A DNA stretch of 64,000 nucleotides from DASRIA01 sp963768885 (GTDB lineage: Bacteria; Actinomycetota; Thermoleophilia; Solirubrobacterales; JBBDJG01). Shown in pieces: positions 45,360-53,608 of this stretch. The DNA is taken from assembly GCA_963768885.1 (NCBI GenBank), contig CAVYJN010000006.1, forward strand, positions 1,319,029 through 1,383,028, written 5' to 3'. Position numbers and translations under genes: made by a program. The notes under the pieces were generated by a model. It had not been told where the DNA came from. It ran no database searches and saw only the letters and a list, made by a program, of their open reading frames with translations. Within the stretch, counting starts at the first letter, position 1. The number at the start of each line of letters is the position of its first letter.

Positions 45360-46592
45360 TCAGACTCTCCCCGCGACCGGCACGACATCGTTGAAGCTCT
45401 CGAGCGAGGGCTCCACGTCATAGGTCGAGACCACGTCGCGAACCGCGTCGAGCGTCTTCAGGCCGTCACCGGTGATGTAGAGCACCACGCGGTCGTCCCG
45501 GCCGAGATCGCCCCGCTCCGCGAGCTTCGCGAGCACCGCGGTCGTGACGCCGCCGGCCGTCTCGGTGAAGATGCCGGTGGTCTCCGCGAGCAGCTGGATC
45601 CCGGCGACGATCTCCTCGTCGGTGACCGAGTCGATCGAGCCGCCGGTGCCGCGCGCGACCTCGAGCGCGAACACGCCGTCCGCGGGGTTGCCGATCGCAA
45701 GCGACTTGGCGATCGTGCTCGGCCGCACGGGACGGCACACGTCGTGCCCCTCGGCGTAGGCCTTGGCGACGGGGCTGCAGCCCTCCGCCTGGGCGCCGTG
45801 GAAAGCCGGAAGCGAGCCCTCGAGGATGCCGAGGTCGATCCACTCCTCGAAGCCGCGTGCGATCTTCGTGAACAGCGACCCGGAGGCCACCGGGCAGACG
45901 ACGTGGTCGGGCAGCTCGAAGCCGAGCTGCTCGGCGACCTCGAACGCGAGCGTCTTCGACCCCTCCGCGTAGTAGGGGCGCAGGTTCACGTTCACGAACG
46001 CCCACGGGTGCTCGCTCGACAGCTCGGTGCAGAGGCGGTTCACGTCGTCGTAGTTGCCCTTCACGGCCACGAGCTTGGTGCCGTAGACGCCGGTCGCGAG
46101 GATCTTCTGCTCCTCGAGGTCGGCCGGCACGAACACGTAGGACTCGAGCCCGGCGGCCGCGGCGTGCGCCGCGACGGCGTTCGCGAGGTTCCCCGTGGAG
46201 GCGCAGGCGACGACGTCGAAGCCGAGCTCACGGGCCTTGGCGACCGCCACGTTCACGACGCGGTCCTTGAAGGAATGGGTCGGGTTGGCGGCGTCGTTCT
46301 TGACCCACACCTCTCCCACTCCGAGGCGCTCGGCGAGGCGCTCGGACCTGATCAGCGGGGTGAACCCGGCGTCCAGGGCCGTGCGCGGACGGCGCTCGAA
46401 CGGCAGGAAGTCGGAATAGCGCCAGATCGACGGCGGCCCGGCCTGGATCTTGCGGCGCAGCTCGGCGGGGTCGTCGAGCCCCGCATAGTCGTAGCTCACC
46501 TCGAGAGGGCCGAAACAGCGCTCGCAGACGTAGCTCGCCCCGAGCTCGTACTCCTCCCGACACTCTTTGCATTTCAGTGCTTCAGCCGGCAT
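45360..46592 (-). CDS. Threonine-synthase-family PLP enzyme with N-terminal zinc ribbon
   Basis: 410 residues, longer than the roughly 360 of typical actinobacterial ThrC. A CxxC...CxxC zinc ribbon (Cys8, 11, 23, 26) precedes the fold-type II PLP domain. The PLP lysine is Lys109 in NPTHSFKDR, where classic threonine synthases usually have NPTGSFKDRG. ASTGNLANAVAA and the C-terminal TGDGLKTLDAV also match the family. It would act on O-phosphohomoserine. Annotation as threonine synthase is conventional, but the SAM-I riboswitch upstream and CysO-like partner downstream point to sulfur or methionine metabolism. Confidence 0.85.
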   Translation of the reverse strand: MPAEALKCKECREEYELGASYVCERCFGPLEVSYDYAGLDDPAELRRKIQAGPPSIWRYSDFLPFERRPRTALDAGFTPLIRSERLAERLGVGEVWVKNDAANPTHSFKDRVVNVAVAKARELGFDVVACASTGNLANAVAAHAAAAGLESYVFVPADLEEQKILATGVYGTKLVAVKGNYDDVNRLCTELSSEHPWAFVNVNLRPYYAEGSKTLAFEVAEQLGFELPDHVVCPVASGSLFTKIARGFEEWIDLGILEGSLPAFHGAQAEGCSPVAKAYAEGHDVCRPVRPSTIAKSLAIGNPADGVFALEVARGTGGSIDSVTDEEIVAGIQLLAETTGIFTETAGGVTTAVLAKLAERGDLGRDDRVVLYITGDGLKTLDAVRDVVSTYDVEPSLESFNDVVPVAGRV

Positions 46593-46610
46593 CTAGTCTC
46601 CTTATCAACT

Positions 46611-46642
46611 AAAAAAACCTCTGCCCGGGAGCGACAGAGGTT
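46611..46642 (-). terminator. Intrinsic terminator of the SAM-I riboswitch
   Basis: On the minus strand AACCTCTG and CAGAGGTT form an 8-bp stem with an 11-base loop followed by a T-run, placed between the aptamer and the coding start. It is the expression platform of the riboswitch: high SAM should favour this terminator. Confidence 0.92.
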
Positions 46643-46662
46643 CGGCTGAGAAGAACGCCCAT

Positions 46663-46777
46663 CGCATCTCCCAGGCTTTTACTTGGAGCCTGCTGGAATT
46701 GGCACCGTTTCTCGAGCTGTTGCTCGGAATGGTTGCCGGGGCTTCAATGGGCCAGTCCCTCCACCCCTCTGGATGCA
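46663..46777 (-). promoter_or_regulatory. SAM-I (S-box) riboswitch aptamer
   Basis: Read on the minus strand, the 115-base element has the S-box core: AGAGGGGTGGAGGGACTGG, CCCATTGAAGCCCCGGCAACC in parts, and GGTGCCAATTCCAGCAG, with the P1 closing helix GCATC/GATGC. The pseudoknot and kink-turn segments are in the expected order. With the terminator downstream it forms a transcriptional OFF switch. It controls the threonine-synthase-like and CysO-like genes. Confidence 0.95.
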
Positions 46778-46855
46778 GCTATGTGACGCGGCATTAAAGC
46801 AGAGCCGGAGGCCGAATGCCAGGCTCGCCGCGCCACCTCGTAGGATTGCGGGCCG

Positions 46856-47350
46856 TTGGCCGACCATCGACTATGGGCTCCGTGGCGACTGCAGTACCTG
46901 AAAGGCGACAAGCCCGACGAGTGCATCTTCTGCACGCGGCCCGCGCTCGGCGACGATGAGCGCGCACTGATCGCACACCGCGGCAGGACCTGTTACGTGA
47001 TTCTGAATGCCTTCCCCTATACCAATGGGCACGTCATGGTCGCCCCCTTCGAACACGTCTCGGACCTGCGCGAGCTGGGCGCCGAGACCGCGGGCGAGCT
47101 GATGGCCCTCACGCAGCGAGCGCTGGGCGCGGTCGAGCGGGTCTACGGGCCCGACGGCTTCAACCTCGGGGTGAACCTGGGCGAGGTGGCGGGGGCGGGC
47201 TTCGCGGGCCACGTGCACCAGCACGTCGTCCCCCGCTGGAAGGGAGACACCAACTTCATGCCGGTCACGGGCGACACGATCGTGCTGCCGGAGGTCCTGC
47301 CGGACTCGTGGGGCCGGCTGCGCGCCGCGTTCGAGGAGCAGGCGGCGTGA
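46856..47350 (+). CDS. HIT-family nucleotide hydrolase/phosphorylase
   Basis: 164 residues starting at TTG. The histidine triad is HVHQHVVPRW near residue 120, with ECIFCTRPA as a zinc-type N-terminal motif and NAFPYTNGHVMVAPFEHV. This matches the actinobacterial Ap4A-phosphorylase-like branch (related to mycobacterial Rv2613c-type proteins). Its stop overlaps the GTG start of the phosphomannomutase gene. It is divergent from the SAM-riboswitch transcript. Confidence 0.92.
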   Translation: MADHRLWAPWRLQYLKGDKPDECIFCTRPALGDDERALIAHRGRTCYVILNAFPYTNGHVMVAPFEHVSDLRELGAETAGELMALTQRALGAVERVYGPDGFNLGVNLGEVAGAGFAGHVHQHVVPRWKGDTNFMPVTGDTIVLPEVLPDSWGRLRAAFEEQAA

Positions 47351-48718
47351 CCGACGTCTCCCCCGCCATCTTCAAGGCCTACGACGTGCGCGGGACCTAC
47401 CCCGACCAGATCGACGAGGACGTCGCCTACCGCGTCGCGCGCGGGTTCGCGCGCGTGCTGGCGGACCTGCAAGGCCGCGAGCCCGCGGGCCTGCGGATCG
47501 CCGTCGGGCACGACATGCGCCTGCACTCCGGGGCGCTGGCCGAGGCGTTCGCGCGGGGCCTCGCCGACGAGGGCGTGGACGTGCTCGACATCGGCGAGGT
47601 CGGCACGGAAGTCGTCTACTACGCCGTCGGCTCGCGGGAGCTCGACGGCGGCGTGTCGGTGACCGCCTCGCACAACCCCAAGCAGTGGGCGGGGTTCAAG
47701 CTCGTGCGCGAGGGCGCGCTCCCGCTCTCGGGCGACCGCGGCATACCGGACGTGCAGCGCGTCGCGACCGAGGGGGACTTCTCGACGCCGGGCGGCGAGG
47801 GCAAGGTCGAGCGCGCCGACCTCGGCGAGGAGTTCCGGCGCTACGTGTCGGGGTTCATCGAAGCGGACGCGATCCGGCCGATCAAGGTCGTGCTCGACGG
47901 CGGCAACGGCATGGCCGGCCCGATGATCGGCCCGATCCTCGACTCCCTCCCGGTCGAGGGAGAGCGCCTCTACTTCGAGCCCGACGGCGAGTTCCCCGGC
48001 CATGAGCCCAACCCGCTGCTCGAGGAGAACCGCAAGCTGATCATCGACACGGTGCTCGACCGCGGCGCCGAGCTGGGCATCGCCTGGGACGGCGACGCGG
48101 ATCGCTGCTTCTTCATCGACGACCGCGGGCGAGTTCGTGCCGGGCGACTTCCTCACGGCGCTGCTGGCCGAGTCGATCCTCGCGAAGCACCCGGGCGCGA
48201 CCATCATCTACGACGTGCGGGCCAGCCGCGCGGTTCCGGACACCGTCGAACGGGCGGGCGGGCGCGCGCTGGTCAACCGTGTAGGCCACGCCTTCTTCAA
48301 GGCACGCATGCGCGAGGAGCAAGGGGCCTTCGGCGGGGAGGTGTCCGGGCACTACTACTTCCGCGACTTCTGGAACGCCGACTCGGGCGTGATCCCCGCC
48401 CTGCTCGTGCTCGAGCTGCTGTCGCTGCGCGGGAAGAAGATGTCCGAGCTGCTGGAGCCCTATCGCGAGCGGTACTTCATCTCGGGCGAGATCAACTCGA
48501 CCGTCGACGATCCCGACGCGAAGATCCAGGCGATCGCCGCACGCTACGCCGACGGCGAGGTGACCTGGCTCGACGGGGTCTCGGTCGACTGCGGCACCTG
48601 GCACTTCAACGTCCGCCCCTCCAACACCGAGCCGCTGCTGCGCCTCAACCTCGAGGCGTTCAGCCGGGACGAGATGGAGGCCCGCACCGAGGAGGTGCTG
48701 GCGCTCATTCGCTCGTGA
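47347..48718 (+). CDS. manB: Phosphomannomutase / phosphoglucomutase (frame broken)
   Basis: Interconverts hexose 1- and 6-phosphates. The phosphoserine loop VTASHNPKQWAGFK and the metal loop IAWDGDADRCFFIDD are in the first frame. The sugar loop GEVSGHYYF and the phosphate loop VRPSNTEPLLRLN are in the second. The break is at 48,123-48,128, where GGG for GG would explain it. About 457 residues if restored, normal for the family. It is translationally coupled to the HIT gene by GTGA. Confidence 0.92.
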
Positions 48719-48728
48719 GCCCGGTTCC

Positions 48729-49754
48729 TTGACCGCGGAGCTGACGGCGGAGGCGGCGCTCGCGCGCGCGGCCGAGGCCGGCATTCACCTGCTGCGGATC
48801 CCGACCCCGTTCGCCGTCGGGCGCGTGAACACCTATCTGATCGACGACGATCCCTTGACGCTCGTCGACTCGGGCCCCAACTCGGGCCGCGCGCTGGACG
48901 AGCTGCAGCACCAGCTCGCCGAGCACGGGCGCTCGCTGGAGGACATCGAGCTCGTCGTGCTGACCCACCAGCACATCGACCACCTCGGGCTCGTCGACAT
49001 CATCGTCTCGCACTCCGGAGCCGAGGTGGCGGCGATCGACAAGCTCGCGCACTTCGCCGAGCACTTCGGCGAGGACGCGGCGCGCGACGACGAGTTCGCC
49101 GGCGGCGTGATGCTGCGCAACGGCATCCCCGAGGAGATCGTGCGAGCGCTGCAGACCGTGTCGTCGGCGTTTCGCGCGTGGGGCTCGAAGGCGAAGGTCA
49201 CGCGGCCCCTGCACGACGGCGACACCCTGAAGCTGCGCGACCGCACGCTGGAGGTGCTGCACCGGCCGGGCCACTCGCCGTCGGACACCGTCTTCTGGGA
49301 CGAGGACAGGCGCATCCTGATCGCCGCCGACCACCTGATCAAGCACATCTCGTCCAACCCGCTGATCTCGCGGCCGCTCGACGACCGGGGCGCCACCGAT
49401 CCGGCGCACCGCCCGCAGGCGCTCGTGACCTACCTCGAGTCGCTGCGCCGGACCCGCGAGATGCCCGCCGAGATCGTCCTGTCGGGCCACGGCGAGCCGA
49501 TCACCGACCACGTCGCGCTGATCGACGAGCGGTTCGCGTTCCACCGGCGCCGCGCGGACAAGATCAACGACCTGATCGCGGAGCGACCCCGCACCGGGTA
49601 CGACCTGACGCAGGCGCTGTTCGGAGACATCGCGGTGACGCAGGCGTACCTGACGCTCTCCGAGGTGCTCGGTCACGTCGACCTGCTGCTGAACGACGGC
49701 CGCGTGCGCGAGGTCGAACGCGACGGCGTCGCGTGGTTCGAGGCCGTCACCTGA
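48729..49754 (+). CDS. Metallo-beta-lactamase-fold hydrolase
   Basis: 341 residues from TTG. Metal motif LTHQHIDHLGLVD, then LHRPGHSPSDTVFWD, AADHLIK and LSGHGEPITDHVA. A C-terminal winged-helix-like extension (LTQALFGDIAVTQAYLTLSEV) is typical of LACTB2-like hydrolases, some of which are endoribonucleases. It follows the phosphomannomutase closely, but a functional link is not evident. Confidence 0.9.
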   Translation: MTAELTAEAALARAAEAGIHLLRIPTPFAVGRVNTYLIDDDPLTLVDSGPNSGRALDELQHQLAEHGRSLEDIELVVLTHQHIDHLGLVDIIVSHSGAEVAAIDKLAHFAEHFGEDAARDDEFAGGVMLRNGIPEEIVRALQTVSSAFRAWGSKAKVTRPLHDGDTLKLRDRTLEVLHRPGHSPSDTVFWDEDRRILIAADHLIKHISSNPLISRPLDDRGATDPAHRPQALVTYLESLRRTREMPAEIVLSGHGEPITDHVALIDERFAFHRRRADKINDLIAERPRTGYDLTQALFGDIAVTQAYLTLSEVLGHVDLLLNDGRVREVERDGVAWFEAVT

Positions 49755-49872
49755 CGCGCAGCGCGAGTCGCTCGTCCGCGCGGCGCCGCGCGCCGGCACT
49801 CACGAACCGGCCGAGGAAAGAGCGCCTGGCGGCGACGAAGCGGTAAGCGGCGTCGTAGAGCAACGCCGCCAT
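49747..49872 (-). CDS. Possible 41-residue basic peptide, convergent
   Basis: An ATG-started frame encoding a 41-residue Arg/Ala-rich peptide (MAALLYDAAYRFVAARRSF at the N-terminus). It overlaps the end of the preceding gene by eight bases on the opposite strand. Its third codon positions are GC-rich, but the frame is short and no homologue is known to me. It may be chance. Confidence 0.3.
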   Translation of the reverse strand: MAALLYDAAYRFVAARRSFLGRFVSAGARRRADERLALRVR

Positions 49873-49927
49873 CCCGACAACCTACGCCGCGGGTATCGTT
49901 CCTCCCCGCTGCGGGTAGGACCGTTCG

Positions 49928-50936
49928 ATGAACGAGATCACCGTCGACCAAATCACCGGCCCCGCCCGTCCGTCGACGGCTGTCGACGAGCCGCGCGAGA
50001 CGTTCCCCGGGACCAAGCCGCGGATGCTGTTGATCGTCAACCCGTTCGCGACGACGGTCTCGGGCCGGCTGAAGAACCTGGTCGTCTACGCGCTGCGCGG
50101 CCGCTACGACATCGAGGCGGTCGAGACCCAGCGGCCCAACCACGCCACCGACCTCACGCGTGAGGCGGTCGGCGAGGGATTCGACCTCGTCGTCTCCTTC
50201 GGCGGGGACGGCACCCTCAACGAGGCGGCGAACGGGCTCGCCGGCAGCGATCTCCCGCTCACGGTGCTGCCCGGCGGCTCCACCAACGTCGTGTGCCGGA
50301 TGCTCGGGATCCCCACCGACGTGGTCGATGCGACCGAGCACCTGCTGCAACTCGCCGACGACCTGGAGCCGCGCCGGATCGACCTGGGGCGGGTCAACGG
50401 GCGCCACTTCGTCTTCTCGAGCGGGGCGGGGATCGACGCGGAGGTGACCCGCTGGGTCGACGACCATCCGCGCCTGAAGGCACGCGGCGGCGACGCGACG
50501 TTCACCTACGCGGCGCTGCGCAGCTACCTCCGCGAGCTACCGCGGGCGCCCGCCCCTGCTCGAGGTGCAGGTCGGCGACGTGCGTGTCGGCGGTCTCAGC
50601 GCGATCGTCCAGAACTCCGACCCGTACACGTACTTCCGCTCCACGCCCCTGCGGGTGTGCGAGGACATCAGCATGGACGACGGCACGATCTCGGTGACGA
50701 CCATGCGGCGCGCCTCCCTCATGCTCGACGCCCCGGGGATCCTGTACCGGTTGTTCTCGCGCAAGGGCCGCCTGGCGCAGCATCGCCAGGCCTCGAGCTT
50801 CCCGCGGATCCAGCGCGCCACCGTGCGTGCGCTCGACGGCGGCACGCTGCCGCTCGAGGTGGACGGGGACTACATCGGCGACAGCCCGGAGGCGGTCTAC
50901 GAGGTGGCGCCGGGCGCGCTGCTGATCCTGGCCTGA
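49928..50936 (+). CDS. Diacylglycerol/lipid kinase, DagK family (frame broken)
   Basis: Lipid kinase of the LCB5/DagK/YegS type. Motifs are LLIVNPFATTVSG, FGGDGTLNEAANGLAG with the ATP-site glycines, and LPGGSTNVVCRMLGIP. The C-terminal half, with GGLSAIVQNSDPYTYF and DGDYIGDSPEAVYE, is in another frame. The break is at about 50,541-50,550 in a GGGCGCCCG run; one surplus G explains it. About 335 residues if restored. Confidence 0.88.
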
Positions 50937-50941
50937 CCGGA

Positions 50942-51009
50942 GCAGGGCTCAGAGCTCAGTGGCCCAGGCGCAGAGCTTCGGAGTCGGACCGCTGAGCTCT
51001 CAACCCTGC
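50942..51009. terminator. Inverted repeat between convergent genes
   Basis: GCAGGG...CCCTGC and AGAGCTCAG...CTGAGCTCT form a long stem in the 81-base gap between the lipid kinase (plus) and rel (minus). The stem is symmetrical and has no T-run, so it may act as a bidirectional terminator or 3'-end stabiliser. Confidence 0.5.
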
Positions 51010-51017
51010 GGGGGGTG

Positions 51018-53456
51018 CTACCCGCCGGGCACAACCCTATACGCGTCGAAGACCGAGTCGATGTTCCGCAGGCGCGTGACGCAGTTCTTGAGGGTCACCG
51101 TGTCCGGCACCTCGACCACGAACCGGTTCTTGACCATCGGGTGGTCGACCGTGCAGCGGGCCTCGAGGATGTTGATCCCGCCCTCGGCGAACGTCCGCGA
51201 CAGGTCCTCCAGCAGGCGCGTGCGGTCCCAGGCGTCGACCTGCAGCTCGACGCGGAAGCCGGTCTCGTTGTCGCCCTCCCAGAAGACGTCCGTGAATCGC
51301 TCGGGCACCTTCATCAGGTTCTGCACGTTCTTGCAGTCCTCGCGGTGGATCGTGATCCCGCGGCCGAGCGAGATGTAGCCGACGATCTCGTCGCCCGGGA
51401 CGGGGCGGCAGCACTTCGCGAGGCGCACCATCACGTCGTCGATGCCCTCGACGCGGATCCCGTACCGCGACGCGGTGCCCTCGGGGCGGGCGCGCTCCTC
51501 CTTGCCGCGCGCGAGGCCCTCGCCGGGACGCTCCTCGACGGCCGCCTCGCCCTGCTTCAGGCGCTGCATGACCTTGTTGACCACGACGCGCGCCGACACC
51601 TTGGCCTGGCCGAGGGCGATGTAGAAGTCGTCGGCCTTGCGGAAGCCCATCTCGCGGATCACGTCGGCGAGCAGCGGGGAGCCGGTGATCTTCTGCGCGG
51701 GCAGGCCCTGCTTGCGCAGCGTCTCCTGGAGCAGCTCGCGGCCGCGGTGCTCGGCGTCCTCGCGCCGCTCGCGCGTGAACCACGCGCGGATCTTGTTGCG
51801 CGCGCGGGTCGTGCGCACGAGCGAGAGCCAGTCGCGCGAAGGCCCGCGCTCGGACTTGGAGGTGAGGATCTCGACGATGTCGCCGGACTGGAGCTGGTAG
51901 TGCAGCGGCGTGATCTTGCCGTTCACCTTCGCGCCGACGCAGCGGTGGCCGACGTCGGTGTGGACCGCGTAGGCGAAGTCGAGCGGAGTCGACCCGCCGG
52001 CCAGCGACTTGACCTCGCCCCTGGGCGTGAACACGAAGACCTCGTCCTCGAAGAGGTCGATCTTCAGCGTCTCCATGAACTCCTTGGGGTCCTGGAGCTC
52101 CTGCTGCCAGTCGAGCAGGTGCCGCAGCCAGGCAGGCTTGGCGGCGACTCCGGCCTCGTCGGTCTCGGCCGCGCCGTTGCCCACGCCGTTGCACCTGCGC
52201 GACGCGCCGTGACGCGACTTCCCCACGTCCTTGTAGATCCAGTGCGCGGCGACGCCGAACTCGGCCGTGTAGTGCATCTTGCGCGTGCGGATCTGGATCT
52301 CGAGCGGACGGCCCTCGGGCCCGATCACGGTCGTGTGCAATGCCTGGTAGAGGTTGAACTTGGGCATCGCGACGTAGTCCTTGAAGCGCCCGGGGAGCGG
52401 CTTCCAGAGCGAGTGGATGATGCCGATCGCCCCGTAGCAGTCCTTCACCGAGTCGACGATCACGCGCATCGCGGTGAGGTCGTAGATCTCGTTGAACTCG
52501 CGGCCCTTCTTGGTCATCTTCGAGTAGATCGAGTAGAAGTGCTTCGCGCGGCCCGAGACCTCCGCGCGGATGCCGACGTCGCCGAGCTCCGTGGTGAGGT
52601 AGCGGCCGGCGCGCTCGACGTAGCCCTCGCGCTCCTCGCGCTGCTGGTTGACGAGTGACTTGATCTCGCTGTACTTGCGCGGGTGCAGCGCCGAGAACGC
52701 GAGGTCCTCGAGCTCCCACTTGATCGAGTGGATGCCGAGCCGGTGCGCGAGCGGGGCGAAGATGTCGAGCGTCTCCTTCGCCTTGTCGATCTGCTTCTGC
52801 TTCGCGAGCGCGTCCAGCGTGCGCATGTTGTGGAGGCGGTCGGCGAGCTTGATCAGGATGACCCGGATGTCCGAGGCCATCGCGACCATCATCTTGCGGT
52901 AGTTCTCCGCCTGCTGCTCGTCGCGGCTCTGGAAGGTGATGCCGGTGAGCTTCGTGACGCCGTCGACGAGCTGGGCGATGTCGTCGCCGAAGCGCTCACG
53001 CACGTCGTCCAGCGACGCGGAGGTGTCCTCGACGGTGTCGTGCAGCAGCGCCGCGCAGATCGTCTCCGTGTCGAGGCGCATGCCGGCACAGATCTTGGCC
53101 ACGCCGACCGGGTGGGTGATGAACTGCTCGCCCGACTTGCGGCGCTGGTCCGCATGCCGCTCGCACGCAAAGGCGAACGCCTGGCCGACCCGCTCGAGGT
53201 CGACGGGCCGGATCGCGTCGTCGGAGTGCTCGGAGATGACCGCGAACAGGTCCGCGAGCAGCTCCTGCTCGTGCGGGAGCAGGTCGAGCGACACGTCCGC
53301 CGCGACCGCCGCCGCGGAGGGGCGCTCACGCACGCCGACGCGCACGTGGGCGTCGGGCGGAAGGTCGCCCGCCGCGCCGGAGGCGTCGCGGATCGGCTCG
53401 CCCGAGCGCTCGGCGCCGTCGCCGTTCTGTTCGTCCGCGGGCGTGCTCGTCGGCAC
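51018..53456 (-). CDS. rel: Bifunctional (p)ppGpp synthetase/hydrolase
   Basis: Stringent-response enzyme, 812 residues from GTG. The HD hydrolase domain is intact (HPVGVAKICAGMRLD, LLHDTVEDT, LADRLHNMRTL), as is the synthetase domain (GRAKHFYSIYSKM, RPLEIQIRT). TGS, zinc-finger/CC and C-terminal ACT domains follow (VFTPRGEVKSLAGGSTPLDF, RLAKCCRPVPGDEIVGY, VELQVDAWDRTRLLEDLS). An N-terminal extension of about 40 residues is low complexity. An intact HD motif means it can both make and degrade the alarmone. Confidence 0.97.
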   Translation of the reverse strand: MPTSTPADEQNGDGAERSGEPIRDASGAAGDLPPDAHVRVGVRERPSAAAVAADVSLDLLPHEQELLADLFAVISEHSDDAIRPVDLERVGQAFAFACERHADQRRKSGEQFITHPVGVAKICAGMRLDTETICAALLHDTVEDTSASLDDVRERFGDDIAQLVDGVTKLTGITFQSRDEQQAENYRKMMVAMASDIRVILIKLADRLHNMRTLDALAKQKQIDKAKETLDIFAPLAHRLGIHSIKWELEDLAFSALHPRKYSEIKSLVNQQREEREGYVERAGRYLTTELGDVGIRAEVSGRAKHFYSIYSKMTKKGREFNEIYDLTAMRVIVDSVKDCYGAIGIIHSLWKPLPGRFKDYVAMPKFNLYQALHTTVIGPEGRPLEIQIRTRKMHYTAEFGVAAHWIYKDVGKSRHGASRRCNGVGNGAAETDEAGVAAKPAWLRHLLDWQQELQDPKEFMETLKIDLFEDEVFVFTPRGEVKSLAGGSTPLDFAYAVHTDVGHRCVGAKVNGKITPLHYQLQSGDIVEILTSKSERGPSRDWLSLVRTTRARNKIRAWFTRERREDAEHRGRELLQETLRKQGLPAQKITGSPLLADVIREMGFRKADDFYIALGQAKVSARVVVNKVMQRLKQGEAAVEERPGEGLARGKEERARPEGTASRYGIRVEGIDDVMVRLAKCCRPVPGDEIVGYISLGRGITIHREDCKNVQNLMKVPERFTDVFWEGDNETGFRVELQVDAWDRTRLLEDLSRTFAEGGINILEARCTVDHPMVKNRFVVEVPDTVTLKNCVTRLRNIDSVFDAYRVVPGG

Positions 53457-53608
53457 GGCCGGATCGCCGCCTAGGCGGCCCTCGCCGTGCGTGCTCGGAG
53501 TTGTCAGGCTGGTCAGGTATCGAAGGCTCTCTTCGCCGGCCGCGGCCCAGGCCCGGAACGTTTCCGATCGCTCCAGATCCGACCCGCTTCCCGTTCGTGA
53601 TCGTGCAA

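Noticed and set aside
46679..46901. Short frames on both strands upstream of the threonine-synthase-like gene
   Set aside because: They lie within the SAM-I riboswitch, whose conserved RNA bases explain the sequence.
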